From the NCBI RefSeq assembly GCF_001939735.1, contig NZ_MJIL01000060.1:62001-126000 (forward strand): 64,000 bases of DNA, given 5' to 3'. Position 1 is the first letter of the stretch. Every line of letters begins with the position of its first letter. The position numbers and the translations under genes are program-made. Positions 28,770 through 36,336 of the stretch are shown in pieces. The notes under the pieces are model-generated. The model ran no database searches, was not told where the DNA came from, and saw only the letters and a list, made by a program, of their open reading frames with translations. The DNA is from Photobacterium proteolyticum (GTDB lineage Bacteria; Pseudomonadota; Gammaproteobacteria; Enterobacterales; Vibrionaceae).

Positions 28770-29771
28770 GTGATGAAAATGAATAAGGTAGCACTATCCG
28801 TGCTTACGGTATGTATAGGCATTTCCGGTTTTGCCGTCGCATCCTATGATGAATACGATTCATATGATTACTCGTCGTATGAAAGCGATAACTATGCGAG
28901 CACAGATACTGATAGTGGTGATGAGTATAACTCGTATGATGAACCTGATGATAATTATTATGACGATTATGTTGATGATTCTTCAGATGATTCGTATAAA
29001 GAATATGACGATACAGGCGATGATAATACAGAGTATGACAGCAAGGATGAACATTCTGACTACAAGCACAAAGATCATTCTGGTGATGATGACGCAGACA
29101 GTAAACAGCGCTTAGCCCTTAACCTAGTCGGAAAGGGGGATATGTACGAAATGAGCGTGCCAGATATTGACGGCGATGAACAGCCAGATCCTGCCTTTTG
29201 CTTTGATGTTGATTTGAAAGAAATTGCAACGGGTGATCTTGTAGGCACCGCGACAGATTGCTTGTCTAACATCGAGGATGGGCCAAATGGAGGGATTCAG
29301 CTTGTTGGAACGACCTTTTTTAAGTTTCCTAACGGTACCATCGTGACTCGCGGTAACACCACGGTACAACCGGTAAACAAACCAATCGTGACACCGGAAG
29401 GTGAAGAGATAACGCATATTACTGGTGCCTCCAGTGATGAAAATGCAGTGATTAAAACATCAGGTGATTTTGCCTGGTATCGTGGAACAGTGCGTTTGTC
29501 CGGAATGGTGAACTTAACCGACTTTGGTGGTGGGGTAGGTGATCCAATCTTCTTTGACTGTCTATTTGTCCTTAATTTGGAAAAGATAAAATTCAAACGT
29601 CCGTATTGGTATGACTGGTATAAAGAGCGCTACAACAGAGATTACAACTGGAGACATCACGGCCATCGACACTATGATGATAGAGATTCATCAGGTGACT
29701 CTGACGAAGGAAAAGGTGATCGCTCTGATTACCACAGAGGCTATGGCTCCCACTCAGGCTATTGGCATTAA
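28770..29771 (+). CDS. Secreted low-complexity acidic protein with a beta-rich core
   Basis: 333 residues, of which the first 25 are a signal peptide (cleavage after AVAS). Residues about 26-110 are almost only Asp, Ser, Tyr, Glu and Lys, strongly acidic. The middle (about 112-275) is an ordinary beta-rich domain with four Cys and a GTFFKFPNGTIVTRGNTTVQ segment; the pattern recalls the allene-oxide-cyclase/dirigent barrel but this is a weak guess. The last 50 residues are rich in Tyr, His, Arg and Asp. I do not recognise a named family. The charged tails suggest metal or matrix binding outside the cell. Confidence 0.8.
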   Translation: MMKMNKVALSVLTVCIGISGFAVASYDEYDSYDYSSYESDNYASTDTDSGDEYNSYDEPDDNYYDDYVDDSSDDSYKEYDDTGDDNTEYDSKDEHSDYKHKDHSGDDDADSKQRLALNLVGKGDMYEMSVPDIDGDEQPDPAFCFDVDLKEIATGDLVGTATDCLSNIEDGPNGGIQLVGTTFFKFPNGTIVTRGNTTVQPVNKPIVTPEGEEITHITGASSDENAVIKTSGDFAWYRGTVRLSGMVNLTDFGGGVGDPIFFDCLFVLNLEKIKFKRPYWYDWYKERYNRDYNWRHHGHRHYDDRDSSGDSDEGKGDRSDYHRGYGSHSGYWH

Positions 29772-29810
29772 CTATTAGTCAATGACCATCAACTTGTTCA
29801 ATAATGCTCG

Positions 29811-30695
29811 TTATTTCATTTGGAATAACAGAACTTTATTGTATGCAGTTACCATTAGCAGGTCTTGATGCTTGCCGCCAATTTCGAGATTGCTGATATG
29901 GCCGGCATCGATGGCAATGAAGTCAATTTGTTTGCCGTTAGCATCGAAAACTCCCACACCGCCATGTCCTGCAATAAAGACATTACCTTTTTGGTCAACC
30001 TCGACACCATCGGCCATCGGCTCTGCTCCCTTAGGCGCCTTAACCTGGGCAAACGGAGTCTTATTTATTACTGCCTGGCCGTCGACATCGAATCGATAGA
30101 CCCAACCATCTGATGTGTCGGCAACATACAGTAATGACTCGTCAGGAGAAAAGGCAATACCATTCGGCAGCTTCAACTCGCCTGAAATTAACGTAAATTC
30201 ACCATCTAAATAACGGTAAACACCTCTGACTGGCTGTTCTTCTTTTGCTTCTTGTGGGCCGTATCCTTGAATGCCAAATGGTGGATCGGTAAACCAGACA
30301 CTGCCGTCACTATTGATGGTTAAGTCATTGGGGCTATTTAATGGCCTGCCGCTGTAGGTTGCTGCAGCAATAACCTTTTCACCGTTTTCCTGGCGGTATG
30401 ACAGTTTTCTGTCATGACGTGCCGCCCAAAGGTTCCCATTTGGATCGATGGCAAGGCCATTGGCATAGCCAGAATTATTATCAAAAACGCTCAATGCGCC
30501 TTTCAAGTCATAGGCGTATGTTTTGTTGTTCGGAATATCGCTAAACAGGAAACGCTGGTGCTTCGCATCCCATGTTGGGCCTTCAACAAAACCGAATGAA
30601 TCACCGATAAGAGTAGGGTTGCCTTCAACGACCGAAGCTGCTGAAGCATTCATGGAGATAGCCGTTAGGGCAGCCATAAACAGTACTTTTTTCAT
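29811..30695 (-). CDS. Periplasmic SMP-30/gluconolactonase-family beta-propeller protein
   Basis: 294 residues with a signal peptide (cleavage after ASA). It is a six-bladed propeller. The metal-binding Glu in GFVEGPTWD, the Asn of SPNDLTINSDGSVWFTDP and the Asp of MADGVEVDQ are at the positions that bind the divalent cation in this family, so a lactone-hydrolase activity is likely. The natural substrate is not known. It lies 19 bases after the SDR gene on the same strand, probably one operon. Confidence 0.9.
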   Translation of the reverse strand: MKKVLFMAALTAISMNASAASVVEGNPTLIGDSFGFVEGPTWDAKHQRFLFSDIPNNKTYAYDLKGALSVFDNNSGYANGLAIDPNGNLWAARHDRKLSYRQENGEKVIAAATYSGRPLNSPNDLTINSDGSVWFTDPPFGIQGYGPQEAKEEQPVRGVYRYLDGEFTLISGELKLPNGIAFSPDESLLYVADTSDGWVYRFDVDGQAVINKTPFAQVKAPKGAEPMADGVEVDQKGNVFIAGHGGVGVFDANGKQIDFIAIDAGHISNLEIGGKHQDLLMVTAYNKVLLFQMK

Positions 30696-30714
30696 GTTAC
30701 TTTCCTCTTACAAC

Positions 30715-31323
30715 TTAGTTGCCTGCAAAGGCCTTAAACGTTTGTCCTGTTTCGATGCCTAATGCTGAACGGATGTAGGATTTCGCGACATCCCTTGCAT
30801 CGATAGCGTGAAATCCAGGGAAATAATCGCCGTAGGTACCCAGTGATTCGGTAACCACTGATGGGCTAACAACATTAATGCGTATACCGCGAGGTAACTC
30901 GTTCGCTACGGCTTTCGCGAAATGCTGTATCGCGCCGTTAAGCGTTGCTGCACTGGCTCCATAAGCAATCGGGTAGTCGGCGATAATGCCGCTTGTCAGT
31001 GTGATACTGCCCCCATCGTTTAGGTAGTCGGTGCCAATCTGGGTCAGATTCACTTGCCCCATCAGGCGGCTGTTAATGCCGACATCCCATTCTTCGCGAG
31101 ATAGGTTGGCGAACGTATTGAATGCAACATCACCGGTAGCACAGATGATTGCATCTACCTTGCCGATCGAATCGAGTGCAGAGCGAATCGAGGCTGGCGA
31201 GGTAATGTCAATCTGCACATCACCGCTGCCTTTACCTGCCTTAACAATCTCATGTTTTATAGCGAGCGCTTCAACGACTTCGCGGCCAATTGTGCCCGAT
31301 GCACCAATTACGAGAACTTTCAT
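30715..31323 (-). CDS. Short-chain dehydrogenase-like protein lacking the catalytic Lys
   Basis: 202 residues, shorter than classical SDRs (about 250). The NAD(P)-binding motif GASGTIGREV is at residues 8-17. The active-site Tyr is present in AYGASAATLNGA but the Lys of YxxxK is replaced by Ala. Such small SDRs are a known group; whether they are active reductases is unclear. It is divergent from the LysR gene at 31424 with about 100 bases between, so that regulator probably controls it and the SMP-30 gene. Confidence 0.85.
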   Translation of the reverse strand: MKVLVIGASGTIGREVVEALAIKHEIVKAGKGSGDVQIDITSPASIRSALDSIGKVDAIICATGDVAFNTFANLSREEWDVGINSRLMGQVNLTQIGTDYLNDGGSITLTSGIIADYPIAYGASAATLNGAIQHFAKAVANELPRGIRINVVSPSVVTESLGTYGDYFPGFHAIDARDVAKSYIRSALGIETGQTFKAFAGN

Positions 31324-31423
31324 CGTTTTTCTCCTTTCTGTTTATGTTTTGAATCTTAGGTGGTTGTGATTAGGAGAAAAACAATAGAAAATGACTTAAC
31401 TGTTTACTAAATGGTGTTAATTG

Positions 31424-32329
31424 ATGAACTTAACCTATGTGCAAACTTTTCTTGCGGTTGCCGAGGAACGTAGCTTCACCAAAGCGGCAGAGGTACTGGA
31501 TGTATCAAAAGGTTTGGTATCTCGTCATGTACAGCGACTAGAGGAAACACTGAATTCCAGGCTGTTCCATCGGACTACCCGGGCGATCAGTCTTACTGAA
31601 GTGGGGGAAGAGCTATATGCCAAGGCGAAGCAGATTCAGTTGCTGGCCACCGAAGCTGAAATGCGTGTGCTTGATATGACGCAGGAAGTGGCGGGTGATT
31701 TGAAAGTGACGGCCCCTATCGAGTTCGGCCGCGCGCTTTGCCATCATGTGATCCCATCATTCAGGCAACAGTACCCAAAGGTGAATCTAATTCTCGATTT
31801 TGGCCCTATAAAGAAGAAAATTGAGTCTGGTGACTTTGATGTCGCTTTCAGGGCTTATGACGAGCTGCCTAATGATGTCATTGCTAAAGATCTCGGCTAC
31901 ATCCGGAATGTACTGGTTTGCAGTAAGAGTTATGCAGTGGGTAATTCACTGAAGGCTATCGAAGAGATTCATCAATGTAGCTTTATTCTTAACAGCCAAA
32001 ATGAACGCTGGAATCAACTGCAGCTTATTAATGACGATCAAAACTATCATATTGAAGTGACTGGAAGCCTTCGCACCAATACTTACTGCTCAATCTTAGA
32101 ATTGGCGATGCAGGGAATGGGGGTGGCAAGCCTGCCATTTTACCAGGTTGAAGCGCTTATCAAGAAAGGGGAGTTAGTTCATGTTTTCCCTGAGTGGTCT
32201 GTAAAAGCCCAGAAATTGAGTCTGATCTATGCCCAAAGACGAGTTACACCGCAAAAATTAGTCACCTTTAATCTTGCGGTTATGCGCTGGCTGGAATCTA
32301 ACCGGCTGTACATGATTCCCAAGGGATAA
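31424..32329 (+). CDS. LysR-type transcriptional regulator
   Basis: 301 residues from ATG 31424 (a TTG codon lies just before it). The winged helix AAEVLDVSKGLVSRHVQRLEETL lies at residues about 20-42, and the ligand domain follows. It is divergent from the SDR/SMP-30 pair, the likely target. Shortly after the coding end a CCCAAGGG/CCCTTGGG hairpin (32318-32344) overlaps the stop, without a T tract. Confidence 0.9.
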   Translation: MNLTYVQTFLAVAEERSFTKAAEVLDVSKGLVSRHVQRLEETLNSRLFHRTTRAISLTEVGEELYAKAKQIQLLATEAEMRVLDMTQEVAGDLKVTAPIEFGRALCHHVIPSFRQQYPKVNLILDFGPIKKKIESGDFDVAFRAYDELPNDVIAKDLGYIRNVLVCSKSYAVGNSLKAIEEIHQCSFILNSQNERWNQLQLINDDQNYHIEVTGSLRTNTYCSILELAMQGMGVASLPFYQVEALIKKGELVHVFPEWSVKAQKLSLIYAQRRVTPQKLVTFNLAVMRWLESNRLYMIPKG

Positions 32330-32456
32330 GATTACGCCCTTGGGCATCGAATAAATCAAAGAAAGTGCTGAATTCTATTTAATATCTTACGTCTAGAACG
32401 ACATTTTCCCACTTTTTAGCTACTATCATCCCACGATTTATTCTGGTGATATTGAT

Positions 32457-32801
32457 ATGAGAATTTCTGTTGATGGTGGCTCCTTTAAGGTTGCAATTGA
32501 AACTGAGTTTGAAGGGCTAGTAGACGAGGCATCGGTTATCTATAACGAAGCCCTTGAGCAGACAAAATCTAACGATAAAACGATCTTACGTTTCTTGCAG
32601 ACCATTCTTGAGCACCGAGATAGCGACGATGCCATCGGCTATGCGGTATTGGGTTTGCTGGGTTGGTATCACGCGATGATCAATCCGGTGGAAAATCAAG
32701 ATATCGAGCTCAACTTACCGAAAATCTTGCCTCACCTTATTAACCCGGCTGGTGATTTGACGGCATTCAGTGCCAGTGAAAAGGGTACGTTTTTGCATTA
32801 A
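32457..32801 (+). CDS. Small cytoplasmic protein of unknown function
   Basis: 114 residues, acidic, no signal or membrane segment. The first half has alternating strand-like residues (MRISVDGGSFKVAIETEF); the second half is mostly helical with ILRFLQTILEHRD and a GYAVLGLLGWYHAMI segment. I do not recognise a family. It stands alone between a LysR gene and the convergent polysulfide reductase gene. GATATTGATATG gives only a weak ribosome site. Confidence 0.65.
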   Translation: MRISVDGGSFKVAIETEFEGLVDEASVIYNEALEQTKSNDKTILRFLQTILEHRDSDDAIGYAVLGLLGWYHAMINPVENQDIELNLPKILPHLINPAGDLTAFSASEKGTFLH

Positions 32802-32874
32802 TGAATAATGCTCCTGCCACCATTGCTGTACGACAGAAGCACAGCAATGGTGTTTGAGACAAATACTTTTGTAT

Positions 32875-34578
32875 TTACGCCTTCGCAAACTTATAGGTAC
32901 GATAGCCGCCAATTAAGTTGCGTGCCTGATAGCCGTTGTTGACGAGCTGACGATAGGCAACGTTACCACGCAGTCCCACCTGACAAATCACAATGATTTC
33001 CTTGTCTTTAGGCAGTTCATCCATACGATGGCGCAGGCTGTCGACCGGTATGTTTATCGAGCCCTCAATAAAGCCAACGTTTTCCAGTTCACCGGGGTTA
33101 CGGACATCGAGCAGCAATTGATTATCAGAAAGTGTCTCTATTTCATCAAAATGAATCGGTTTGGCATCGCCTTTGATGATATTGCTAGCAACAAAAGCGG
33201 CTTGGTTAATCACATCTTTGGCACTGCCATAAGGTGGAGCATAGGTAAGCTCCAGGTGCTGTAGCTGCTCAACCGTCATACCGGCGCGCTGGGCCACGGC
33301 CATCACATCGATACGCTTGTCTACGCCGTCTTTGCCCACTGCCTGGGCGCCGAGGATCTTGCCTGTTTCAGGATCAAACAGCATTTTAAACGAGACAATC
33401 TCCGCACCGGGATAGTAGCTGGCATGGCTTGCGGTATGTACGTAAACTTTCTCAAAGCGGATGCCTTCACGTTTGAGTGATTTTTCATTTTTACCGGTTG
33501 AAGCAACGGCAAGATCGAAGATCTTACAAATCGCGGTACCTTGTGTGCCGTGATAAGACTCGTTGCGACCAAGCATGTTGTCGGCAGCCATACGCCCCTG
33601 GCGGTTTGCCGGGCCCGCAAGTGGCACAAGAGTCTGTTTGCCTGTCACGAAATCGGCTTCTTCTACGGCATCACCGACGGCGTAAATTGCAGGATCGCTT
33701 GTCTGCATATGCTCGTTGGTATAAATACCGCCAAGTTCGCCGAGTTGTAATCCGGCTTCGGTAGCCAGTGTTGTTTCCGGGCGCACACCGATAGCCATGA
33801 TTAAGATATCAGTATTTAGGGTATCGCCATTATTCAGGTTAAGTATCAACTCACCGCAAAGGTGCTGGTGTTCTGCACTCTCTCCGGCATCTTCGTTGGC
33901 TATAGAGCCGCCAGGGATGTACTCGACTGATTCGAGTGCAACACCCAAGCGAAGATCGATGCCTTTATCGCGGATTGCTTGGTGGGCAAAGCCTGCCATC
34001 TCTCTGTCAACGGGTGTCATGATCTGATCGGCCATCTCGATCAAGGTGGTTTTGATGCCGAGCTGGTGGAACGCTTCCATCATTTCGAGGCCGATAAACC
34101 CGCCACCAACAACGGTTGCGTGTTCCGGCTTATTCATTTCGATCGTCTTAATGATCTTATCCATATCCGGAATATTACGCAGAGAATGGGTCAGCGGGTT
34201 ATCAAGGCCAGGAATAGGCGGAATAACCGGTGCGGCACCTGGGCTCAGCAGCAGGAAGTCGTAGCTTTCGACATACTCACTGTTATCCAGCGTGTTGCGG
34301 ACAGTAACTGACTTGTCGGCACGGTTGATGCTAACCACTTCATTCATCACCCTAACATCAACATTGAATCGGGCGAGGAAACTTTCAGGCGTTTGCAGGA
34401 GCAGTTTACTGCGATCTTTGATGTCCCCACCAATGTGGTATGGCAAGCCACAGTTAGCAAATGAAACAAATTCACCGCGTTCAAACATGATGATTTCAGC
34501 GTCTTCACTGAGACGACGAGCGCGGGCTGCAGCAGATGCGCCGCCAGCTACGCCACCGACGATGAGGATTTTGGTCAT
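32875..34578 (-). CDS. FAD-dependent CoA-disulfide/polysulfide reductase with C-terminal rhodanese domain
   Basis: 567 residues from ATG 34578 (GGAGATATCA upstream; the frame starts earlier but without support). Residues 1-450 are a pyridine-nucleotide disulfide oxidoreductase: FAD site GGVAGGASAAARARR, redox Cys43 in FANCGLPYH, NAD site VVGGGFIGLEM. Residues about 470-567 are a rhodanese domain with active-site loop CQVGLRG (Cys near 531). This fusion is the CoADR-Rhd/Npsr type, which reduces CoA or glutathione persulfide and polysulfide with NAD(P)H. It is 13 bases short of 100 from the DUF2892 gene on the same strand and faces an ArsR-type sensor. Its role is probably sulfane-sulfur handling. 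Confidence 0.94.
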   Translation of the reverse strand: MTKILIVGGVAGGASAAARARRLSEDAEIIMFERGEFVSFANCGLPYHIGGDIKDRSKLLLQTPESFLARFNVDVRVMNEVVSINRADKSVTVRNTLDNSEYVESYDFLLLSPGAAPVIPPIPGLDNPLTHSLRNIPDMDKIIKTIEMNKPEHATVVGGGFIGLEMMEAFHQLGIKTTLIEMADQIMTPVDREMAGFAHQAIRDKGIDLRLGVALESVEYIPGGSIANEDAGESAEHQHLCGELILNLNNGDTLNTDILIMAIGVRPETTLATEAGLQLGELGGIYTNEHMQTSDPAIYAVGDAVEEADFVTGKQTLVPLAGPANRQGRMAADNMLGRNESYHGTQGTAICKIFDLAVASTGKNEKSLKREGIRFEKVYVHTASHASYYPGAEIVSFKMLFDPETGKILGAQAVGKDGVDKRIDVMAVAQRAGMTVEQLQHLELTYAPPYGSAKDVINQAAFVASNIIKGDAKPIHFDEIETLSDNQLLLDVRNPGELENVGFIEGSINIPVDSLRHRMDELPKDKEIIVICQVGLRGNVAYRQLVNNGYQARNLIGGYRTYKFAKA

Positions 34579-34676
34579 TGATATCTCCACAAGACTCTAA
34601 TCAAACAGATAAATGGGCTTACGCATGTCGATAAACCCTTTTTCATTATTTGGCTTTGGTGGTCAACATACGGCCA

Positions 34677-34862
34677 TCATTTAAAGCCTAGTTTGCCCAA
34701 CATATTTGCTGCAGGGCAAACATTGGTAAATGCACTTTGGATCAGGTTAACCCCAATAAACAGGGTAAACCAATAGAAATAGGGGTGAACCCAAAGCGTT
34801 AATGCGACAGATACGAGGATCATGGTACCGGCAAATACTCGGACTGCATTTTCTAATGTCAT
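34677..34862 (-). CDS. DUF2892 (YgaP-like) small membrane protein
   Basis: 61 residues with two hydrophobic helices and a conserved Cys-containing segment NVCPAANML. Identical in design to the membrane part of the E. coli rhodanese YgaP, but here free-standing. It precedes the CoADR-rhodanese gene in the same direction, so the pair may act together on persulfide sulfur at the inner membrane. CCTTA-type (AAGGAG) ribosome site upstream of the start at 34862. Confidence 0.88.
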   Translation of the reverse strand: MTLENAVRVFAGTMILVSVALTLWVHPYFYWFTLFIGVNLIQSAFTNVCPAANMLGKLGFK

Positions 34863-34933
34863 AACCTTTCTCCTTAAGCGGCTTAGCCAACGTCAATGTC
34901 ACTGACAAAACTATAAGCACTTATTTTAGTGAT

Positions 34934-34961
34934 GTCTAATAAATTTTTATCTAAATTAGAC
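34934..34961. promoter_or_regulatory. Candidate operator between the divergent sulfur operons
   Basis: GTCTAAT (34934-34940) and ATTAGAC (34955-34961) form perfect 7-base arms around 14 AT-rich bases. The repeat lies midway between the DUF2892 start and the ArsR start, with a TTGACT hexamer directly after it. This is where an ArsR-family repressor controlling both directions would bind. Confidence 0.45.
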
Positions 34962-35021
34962 TTGACTTAATCTAGTTGTTTAGTAATCTCTAATATAGTT
35001 ATCGCGGTGATAGGAGTTGAG

Positions 35022-35342
35022 ATGATTGATGTAGAAAAAATGCACTGTCATGCCAATGAAGTAGCCAACTGGCTAAAGACAGTTGCTCACCCCGAGAGGT
35101 TAATGGTGCTATGCCAGCTGACAAAAGGTGAAGTTGCGCTAAAAGAGCTTCAGCAACATTCGAGCCTAGGCCAATCTGCGCTTTCTCAGCACCTTGCCGT
35201 ATTAAAAGCACATAAGCTGGTAAGTTTTCGTAAGCAGTCGCAACAGGTGTTTTATTCACTTGCCGATAAAAAGGCAAAACAGTTACTTGAGACACTGCAA
35301 GATATTTGTTTTGAAAATAAAGACATAGAGAAGAGGAAATAA
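35022..35342 (+). CDS. ArsR-family regulator, persulfide-sensor type (BigR/SqrR/YgaV-like)
   Basis: 106 residues from ATG 35022 (TAGGAG upstream). A winged helix contains the recognition segment SLGQSALSQHLAVLKAHKLV. Cys31 (RLMVLCQL) and Cys96 (LQDICFE) sit where BigR/SqrR proteins carry the pair of Cys that form a polysulfide bridge; Cys9 is an extra. No metal-site CVC motif of ArsR/CadC type is present. It should repress until persulfide or polysulfide oxidises the Cys pair. The stop overlaps the start of the next gene (TAATG). Confidence 0.9.
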   Translation: MIDVEKMHCHANEVANWLKTVAHPERLMVLCQLTKGEVALKELQQHSSLGQSALSQHLAVLKAHKLVSFRKQSQQVFYSLADKKAKQLLETLQDICFENKDIEKRK

Positions 35343-35755
35343 TGGTCGAAATTCCATGGAGTGCGTTGGCTGGCGGGATGTTGCTGGGCTTATCCGCAAC
35401 ACTTCTACTGATTGTTAATGGGCGTGTTGCCGGTATCAGCGGTATTGTGGCCGGTTTGCTAAAACCGATTAAAGGCGGGTTTTCGTGGCGGTTGCTGTTT
35501 GTTGTCGGGATGATTTCAGCTGGTTTTGTGGCTCCTATGCTGGGGTTTGTATTACCGGAATCACTTCCGGTGACCTCTTCAGCCTGGCTGATTGTCGCAG
35601 GGTTGCTGGTGGGGATGGGGACCAAGCTCGCCAATGGTTGTACCAGCGGCCATGGGATCTGCGGTATGAGCCGATTGTCGAAGCGTTCGATCGTAGCAAC
35701 CTGTATTTTCATGGTAACCGCAGTCATTACCGTATTTATCCGTTTTCATGGTTAA
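35342..35755 (+). CDS. YeeE/YedE half-transporter, first half (PmpA-like)
   Basis: 137 residues with four predicted membrane helices. The signature GMGTKLANGCTSGHGICGMSRLS, whose Cys passes sulfur in the thiosulfate transporter TsuA/YeeE, is intact. Half-size YeeE/YedE proteins work in pairs; the partner is the next gene. Translationally coupled to the ArsR gene. Likely moves thiosulfate or another sulfur compound across the inner membrane. Confidence 0.92.
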   Translation: MVEIPWSALAGGMLLGLSATLLLIVNGRVAGISGIVAGLLKPIKGGFSWRLLFVVGMISAGFVAPMLGFVLPESLPVTSSAWLIVAGLLVGMGTKLANGCTSGHGICGMSRLSKRSIVATCIFMVTAVITVFIRFHG

Positions 35756-35764
35756 GAGGCAAAA

Positions 35765-36226
35765 ATGTTAACTCGCGTTGTAGCTCTATTTTCTGGTTTG
35801 TTGTTTGGTCTGGGCATGATGATGTCGGGCATGGTTGATCCGGCAAAGGTTATTGGCTTTCTTGATGTTGCTGGTAACTGGGATCCGAGTCTGGCGTTTG
35901 TTATGGGAGGAGCAATCATGGTGTTTATGCCAGCGTATATTTTGATTGTGCGTAAAATGAAGACTCCCGTTTGTGCCGCTGATTTTCACCTGAGTAAGAA
36001 GAAGTCTATTGATGGTAGGTTGATTAGTGGTTCGGTACTGTTTGGTCTTGGTTGGGGGATTGCCGGTATTTGCCCGGGACCAGCGGTAACATCGTTATCA
36101 GGCACCAATCCTGATGTAATTGTTTTTGTTGTTAGCATGGTCGGCGGGATCTGGCTGGGCAGTAAATGGACAGATACAAAAGAAAATGCCGAAGAGCTCA
36201 AAGTTAATGCTGCCGGTGTGAACTAA
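35765..36226 (+). CDS. YeeE/YedE half-transporter, second half (PmpB-like)
   Basis: 153 residues with four membrane helices, starting 9 bases after its partner. It carries GLGMMMSGMVDPAKVIGFLD near the N-terminus and LFGLGWGIAGICPGPAVTSL in the second half, the other YeeE Cys-containing segment. With PmpA it should make a complete sulfur-compound transporter under the ArsR sensor. About 110 bases separate it from the RND pump gene, with no terminator seen. Confidence 0.92.
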   Translation: MLTRVVALFSGLLFGLGMMMSGMVDPAKVIGFLDVAGNWDPSLAFVMGGAIMVFMPAYILIVRKMKTPVCAADFHLSKKKSIDGRLISGSVLFGLGWGIAGICPGPAVTSLSGTNPDVIVFVVSMVGGIWLGSKWTDTKENAEELKVNAAGVN

Positions 36227-36336
36227 CCTAAACGGCAACACAGTAAAAACGGCTTGCAGTAACCTCAGGCCGCAGATCATAAAAGAGTACAAGAGTAAGA
36301 GATACTGAGTTAGAAAAATTAGAGAAGGGGAGCGCC

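Noticed and set aside
28831-29115. Met/Ile-rich frame inside the acidic protein gene
   Set aside because: It is the shifted reading of the GAT/TAT-rich low-complexity codons of the real gene.
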